Below are positions 58,623 to 64,000 of a DNA stretch of 64,000 nt, piece by piece. Each line of letters opens with the position of its first letter. The stretch's first letter is position 1. The position numbers and the translations under genes were made by a program. The DNA lies in contig CALYMY010000063.1 of assembly GCA_944548615.1 (NCBI GenBank), forward strand, positions 1-64,000, written 5' to 3'. The notes below the pieces were generated by a model, which was given only the letters and a program-made list of their open reading frames with translations, searched no databases and had not been told where the DNA came from. Source of the stretch: Micropterix aruncella (Eukaryota; Arthropoda; Insecta; Lepidoptera; Micropterigidae).

Positions 58623-60848
58623 GAACATAGAAATTGTTATGAATAAATGTCATTTTTCGAAAAAGACCGTGATAGAGTAAATCAAACGCGTTACGGTGTT
58701 TGGGCAGAACGAAGGCCTTTGCAATCTCTACGAAATGGCATTTTCGAAATTTTGACATTTTGAAATTTTTTATATAAACTTTCATTTTGAACATAGAAAT
58801 TGTTATGAAAAAATCACATTTTTCGAAATAAATCGAGATAGAGTAAACCTACCGCGTTGCGGTCTTTGGCGAGATCGACACCCCGCTTAAGCTCTACAAA
58901 ATGGCATTTTTGAAATTTTGATATTTTGAAAATTATTATATAAACTTTCATTTTGAACTTGGAAATTATTATGAAAAAATCACATTTTTCGAAATAAATC
59001 GAGATAGAGTAAACCTAACGCGTTACGGTGTTCGGACAGAACGAAGGCCTTTGAAATCTCTACGAAATGGCATTTTCGAAATTTTGACATTTTGAATTTT
59101 TTTATATAAACTTTCATTTTGAACATAGACATTGTTATGAAAAAATCACATTTTTCGAAATAAATTGGCTCCCGACGTTTGAGGGCTATTGCGCTAAAAG
59201 GCATCAATAGTCCTCCCTGTTTATTATTATCTAATAGAGTTTTGCTTTGCGCATCTAACGCTTCTTTTAATTTTCAAATCTGATTAATATTAACGGAATT
59301 ATAGACGATTTAATATCTGTATAGGTATATTGATTTATCGATTTAACGGTTTTGTTTCCATAGTAACGAGCTCAGGCGGTGGCCCGACTCGCAATAGAAT
59401 ATTTATCGATTTAACGATTTCTGTTTCTATGGTAACTTCAGCCCTCGTCATACTTGCGAAAGTTTATTTATCGATTTTACGATTTTTGTTTTCAATAGTA
59501 GCGATCCGAGCCAAGGGAGTTTTAGTATTTTTCCCGCGGCTTCGTTTAATAAATTAAATATTATATTCTTTATTTTATCATATACACACAAGCGAGGTGT
59601 CAAAAGATAGGGTTTTAGAACGCTTTTCATTTCATTGCTTCTGCTTTTTATCTCGTCTTCTTCTTCTTCTATAATTACTTTTCAATACTATTTAATCTGT
59701 GCTTTTTCATTTTCATTTTCAGTGCCATTGATCAACGAGAAGAGACAATATGGAGACCACAGAAATAGAAGTGCCGTTTCGGAATTTCGAAGAAATACCG
59801 GAACGAGCCAGAGATATTGCCCGCGAGGCGTTAAACGAATTAAAAGGAGTAAACAACCTACGGAAAGAGGTACGTGACAAGGACGAGGGAACTCCTCAAC
59901 GGTCAACCGTAGAGACGTGAAATTTGGTATAGGCATTCCATTATGATGGCAATTACTAAGTTCCACCATGACATGGCTGCTGCACCCAGGGTTGGCTCCC
60001 GACGAGGGAACTTCTCAATGCTCAACCGTAGAGACGTGAAATTTGGTATAGGCATTCCATTATGATGGCAATTACTAAGTTCCACTATGACATGGCTGCT
60101 GCACCCAGGGTTGGCTCCCGACGAGGGAACTCCTCAACGGTCAACCGTAGAGACGTGAAATTTGGTATAGGCATTCCATTATGATGGCAATTACTAAGTT
60201 CCACCATGACATGGCTGCTGCACCCAGGGTTGGCTCCCGACGAGGGAACTCCTCAACGGTCAACCGTAGAGACGTGAAATTTGGTATAGGCATTCCATTA
60301 TGATGGCAATTACTAAGTTCCACCATGACATGGCTGCTGCACCCAGGGTTGGCTCCCGACGAGGGAACTCCTCAACGATCAACCGTAGAGACGTGAAATT
60401 TGGTATAGGCATTCCATTATGATGGCAATTACTAAGTTCCACCATGACATGGCTGCTGCACCCAGGGTTGGCTCCCGACGAGGGAACTCCTCAACGGTCA
60501 ACCGTAGAGACGTGAAATTTGGTATAGGCATTCCATTATGACGGCAATTTCTAAGTTCCACCATGACATCGCTGCTGCACCCAGGGTTGGCTCCCGACGA
60601 GGGAACTCCTCAACGGTCAACCGTAGAGACGTGAAATTTGGTATAGGCATTCCATTATGATGGCAATTACTAAGTTCCACCATGACATGGCTGCTGCACC
60701 CAGGGTTGGCTCCCGACGAGGGAACTCCTCAACGGTCAACCGTAGAGACGTGAAATTTGGTATAGGCATTCCATTATGATGGCAATTACTAAGTTCCACC
60801 ATGACATGGCTGCTGCACCCAGGGTTGGCTCCCGACGAGGGAACTCCT
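58623..60848 (+). repeat. HOR unit 20 (2,226 bp; even position)
   Basis: Eight B units from 59882. TTTGCAATCTC at 58722 and TGCCATTGATC at 59727, each 4,762 bp from unit 18. Private CAATGCTCAACC near 60021. Confidence 0.95.
59723..59869 (+). pseudogene. Captured exon fragment, copy 20
   Basis: Leader variant as in copy 18; ATG 59750, unspliced frame ends at 59920. Confidence 0.65.
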
Positions 60849-63265
60849 GAACATAGAAATTGTTATGAATAAATGTCATTTTTCGAAATAAATCGAGATA
60901 GAGTAAACCTACCGCGTTGCGGTCTTTGGCCAGATCGACACCCCGCTTAAGCTCTACAAAATGGCATTTTTGAAATTTTGATATTTTGAAAATTATTATA
61001 TAAACTTTCATTTTGAACTTGGAAATTATTATGAAAAAATCACATTTTTCGAAATAAATCGAGATAGAGTAAACCTAACGCGTTACAGTGTTCGGACAGA
61101 ACGAAGGCCTTTGAAATCTCTACGAAATGGCATTTTCGAAATTTTGACATTTTGAATTTTTTTATATAAACTTTCATTTTGAACATAGACATTGTTATGA
61201 AAAAATCACATTTTTCGAAATAAATTGGCTCCCGACGTTTGAGGGCTATTGCGCTAAAAGGCATCAATAGTCCTCCCTGTTTATTATTATCTAATAGAGT
61301 TTTGCTTTGCGCATCTAACGCTTCTTTTAATTTTCAAATCTGATTAATATTAACGGAATTATAGACGATTTAATATCTGTATAGGTATATTGATTTATCG
61401 ATTTAACGGTTTTGTTTCCATAGTAACGAGCTCAGGCGGTGGCCCGACTCGCAATAGAATATTTATCGATTTAACGATTTCTGTTTCTATGGTAACTTCA
61501 GCCCTCGTCATACTTGCGAAAGTTTATTTATCGATTTTACGATTTTTGTTTTCAATAGTAGCGATCCGAGCCAAGGGAGTTTTAGTATTTTTCCCGCGGC
61601 TTCGTTTAATAAATTAAATATTATATTCTTTATTTTATCATATACACACAAGCGAGGTGTCAAAAGATAGGGTTTTAGAACGCTTTTCATTTCATTGCTT
61701 CTGCTTTTTATCTCGTCTTCTTCTTCTTCTATAATTACTTTTCAATACTATTTAATCTGTGCTTTTTCATTTTCATTTTCAGTGTCTTTGATCAACGAGA
61801 AGAGACAATATGGAGACCACAGAAATAGAAGTGCCGTTTCGGAATTTCGAAGAAATACCGGAACGAGCCAGAGATATTGCCCGCGAGGCGTTAAACGAAT
61901 TAAAAGGAGTAAACAACCTACGGAAAGAGGTACGTGACAAGGACGAGGGAACTCCTCAACGGTCAACCGTAGAGACGTGAAATTTGGTATAGGCATTCCA
62001 TTATGATGGCAATTACTAAGTTCCACCATGACATGGCTGCTGCACCCAGGGTTGGCTCCCGACGAGGGAACTTCTCAACGGTCAACCGTAGAGACGTGAA
62101 ATTTGGTATAGGCATTCCATTATGATGGCAATTACTAAGTTCCACTATGACATGGCTGCTGCACCCAGGGTTGGCTCCCGACGAGGGAACTCCTCAACGG
62201 TCAACCGTAGAGACGTGAAATTTGGTATAGGCATTCCATTATGATGGCAATTACTAAGTTCCACCATGACATGGCTGCTGCACCCAGGGTTGGCTCCCGA
62301 CGAGGGAACTCCTCAACGATCAACCGTAGAGACGTGAAATTTGGTATAGGCATTCCATTATGATGGCAATTACTAAGTTCCACCATGACATGGCTGCTGC
62401 ACCCAGGGTTGGCTCCCGACGAGGGAACTCCTCAACGGTCAACCGTAGAGACGTGAAATTGGGTATAGGCATTCCATTATGACGGCAATTTCTAAGTTCC
62501 ACCATGACATCGCTGCTGCACCCAGGGTTGGCTCCCGACGAGGGAACTCCTCAACGGTCAACCGTAGAGACGTGAAATTTGGTATAGGCATTCCATTATG
62601 ATGGCAATTACTAAGTTCCACCATGACATGGCTGCTGCACCCAGGGTTGGCTCCCGACGAGGGAACTCCTCAACGGTCAACCGTAGAGACGTGAAATTTG
62701 GTATAGGCATTCCATTATGATGGCAATTACTAAGTTCCACCATGACATGGCTGCTGCACCCAGGGTTGGCTCCCGACGAGGGAACTCCTCAACGATCAAC
62801 CGTAGAGACGTGAAATTTGGTATAGGCATTCCATTATGATGGCAATTACTAAGTTCCACCATGACATGGCTGCTGCACCCAGGGTTGGCTCCCGACGAGG
62901 GAACTCCTCAACGGTCAACCATAGAGACGTGAAATTTGGTATAGGCATTCCATTATGACGGCAATTTCTAAGTTCCACCATGACATCGCTGCTGCACCCA
63001 GGGTTGGCTCCCGACGAGGGAACTCCTCAACGGTCAACCGTAGAGACGTGAAATTTGGTATAGGCATTCCATTATGATGGCAATTACTAAGTTCCACCAT
63101 GACATGGCTGCTGCACCCAGGGTTGGCTCCCGACGAGGGAACTCCTCAACGGTCAACCGTAGAGACGTGAAATTTGGTATAGGCATTCCATTATGATGGC
63201 AATTACTAAGTTCCACCATGACATGGCTGCTGCACCCAGGGTTGGCTCCCGACGAGGGAACTCCT
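60849..63265 (+). repeat. HOR unit 21 (2,417 bp; 11 B copies, one C monomer lost)
   Basis: Same 166-bp loss as unit 19, with GGCCAGATC at 60931 and TTACAGTG at 61087. B array from 61942 with GAAATTGGG at 62461 and AACCATAGAG at 62931, mixing marks of odd and even units. Confidence 0.95.
61783..61929 (+). pseudogene. Captured exon fragment, copy 21
   Basis: Leader reads TGTCTTTGATC, a private change; coding part unchanged. ATG 61810, unspliced frame ends at 61980. Confidence 0.65.
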
Positions 63266-64000
63266 GAACATAGAAATTGTTATGAATAAATGTCATTTTT
63301 CGAAAAAGACCGTGATAGAGTAAATCAAACGCGTTACGGTGTTTGGGCAGAACGAAGGCCTTTGAAATCTCTACGAAATGGCATTTTCGAAATTTTGACA
63401 TTTTGAAATTTTTTATATAAACTTTCATTTTGAACATAGAAATTGTTATGAAAAAATCACATTTTTCGAAATAAATCGAGATAGAGTAAACCTACCGCGT
63501 TGCGGTCTTTGGCGAGATCGACACCCCGCTTAAGCTCTACAAAATGGCATTTTTGAAATTTTGATATTTTGAAAATTATTATATAAACTTTCATTTTGAA
63601 CTTGGAAATTATTATGAAAAAATCACATTTTTCGAAATAAATCGAGATAGAGTAAACCTAACGCGTTACGGTGTTCGGACAGAACGAAGGCCTTTGAAAT
63701 CTCTACGAAATGGCATTTTCGAAATTTTGACATTTAGAATTTTTTTATATAAACTTTCATTTTGAACATAGACATTGTTATGAAAAAATCACATTTTTCG
63801 AAATAAATTGGCTCCCGACGTTTGAGGGCTATTGCGCTAAAAGGCATCAATAGTCCTCCCTGTTTATTATTATCTAATAGAGTTTTGCTTTGCGCATCTA
63901 ACGCTTCTTTTAATTTTCAAATCTGATTAATATTAACGGAATTATAGACGATTTAATATCTGTATAGGTATATTGATTTATCGATTTAACGGTTTTGTTT
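63266..64000 (+). repeat. HOR unit 22 (partial, cut by window end)
   Basis: Full three-monomer C array with private change GACATTTAGAATT near 63736, B remnant, and the first part of the core. The window ends inside the first X-box-like site, so the exon is not reached. Confidence 0.95.

Noticed and set aside
1..64000. tRNA, rRNA, telomeric repeats, transposase or reverse transcriptase genes
   Set aside because: Nothing recognisable on either strand; all sequence is accounted for by A, B, C, D and the core.
17092..64000. Core plus C array as an autonomous LTR or DNA transposon
   Set aside because: No terminal inverted or long terminal repeats and no enzyme gene; head-to-tail tandem spacing fits satellite amplification better.

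Overview
This window is almost entirely satellite DNA of a eukaryote, most likely an animal and possibly an arthropod (a guess from AT-rich texture and insect-like splice signals; no lineage-defining gene is present). I find no complete protein gene, tRNA, rRNA, CRISPR array or telomeric tract. The many short open frames are frames through repeats. The only gene-like sequence is one small exon-bearing fragment, copied 21 times.

Four building blocks make up the window. A is a 33-bp tandem repeat. B is a 119-bp tandem repeat. C is a 166-bp tandem repeat. D is a 149-bp non-tandem spacer with GC-rich hairpins. A fifth piece is a 704-bp non-satellite segment (the 'core'). It carries a hairpin, two RFX/X-box-like palindromes, and a 147-bp exon with a pyrimidine-rich splice acceptor, a start codon in good context and a canonical splice donor.

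Region 1 (1 to about 15,915) is a mosaic of A and B blocks in alternating orientation. A arrays flip from plus to minus at ten points. B arrays flip at nine points, eight of them centred on the 14-bp palindrome AATTATATATAATT. D occurs six times, always between a short minus-strand A stub and a plus-oriented B array. Larger direct duplications (about 1.8, 3.1 and 3.3 kb apart) lie on top of this.

From 15,916 B runs in one orientation only. From 17,092 to the end the window is a head-to-tail higher-order repeat (HOR): [three C monomers plus a partial fourth] - [13-bp B remnant] - [704-bp core] - [n copies of B]. There are 21 complete units and one partial unit. Unit length is 1,392 to 3,178 bp, set almost wholly by n (7,10,3,1,2,8,8,10,6,8,8,8,8,8,8,8,16,8,12,8,11). 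From about 35 kb diagnostic substitutions alternate between even and odd units, giving a second-order repeat of 4,452 bp and then 4,762 bp.

The simplest reading is that a gene fragment entered a B satellite monomer (a GACG direct repeat flanks it), became linked to a C array, and was amplified with the satellite by unequal exchange. Position in the genome (for example centromeric or pericentromeric) cannot be told from sequence alone. Copy counts depend on the assembly being right in a highly repetitive region.
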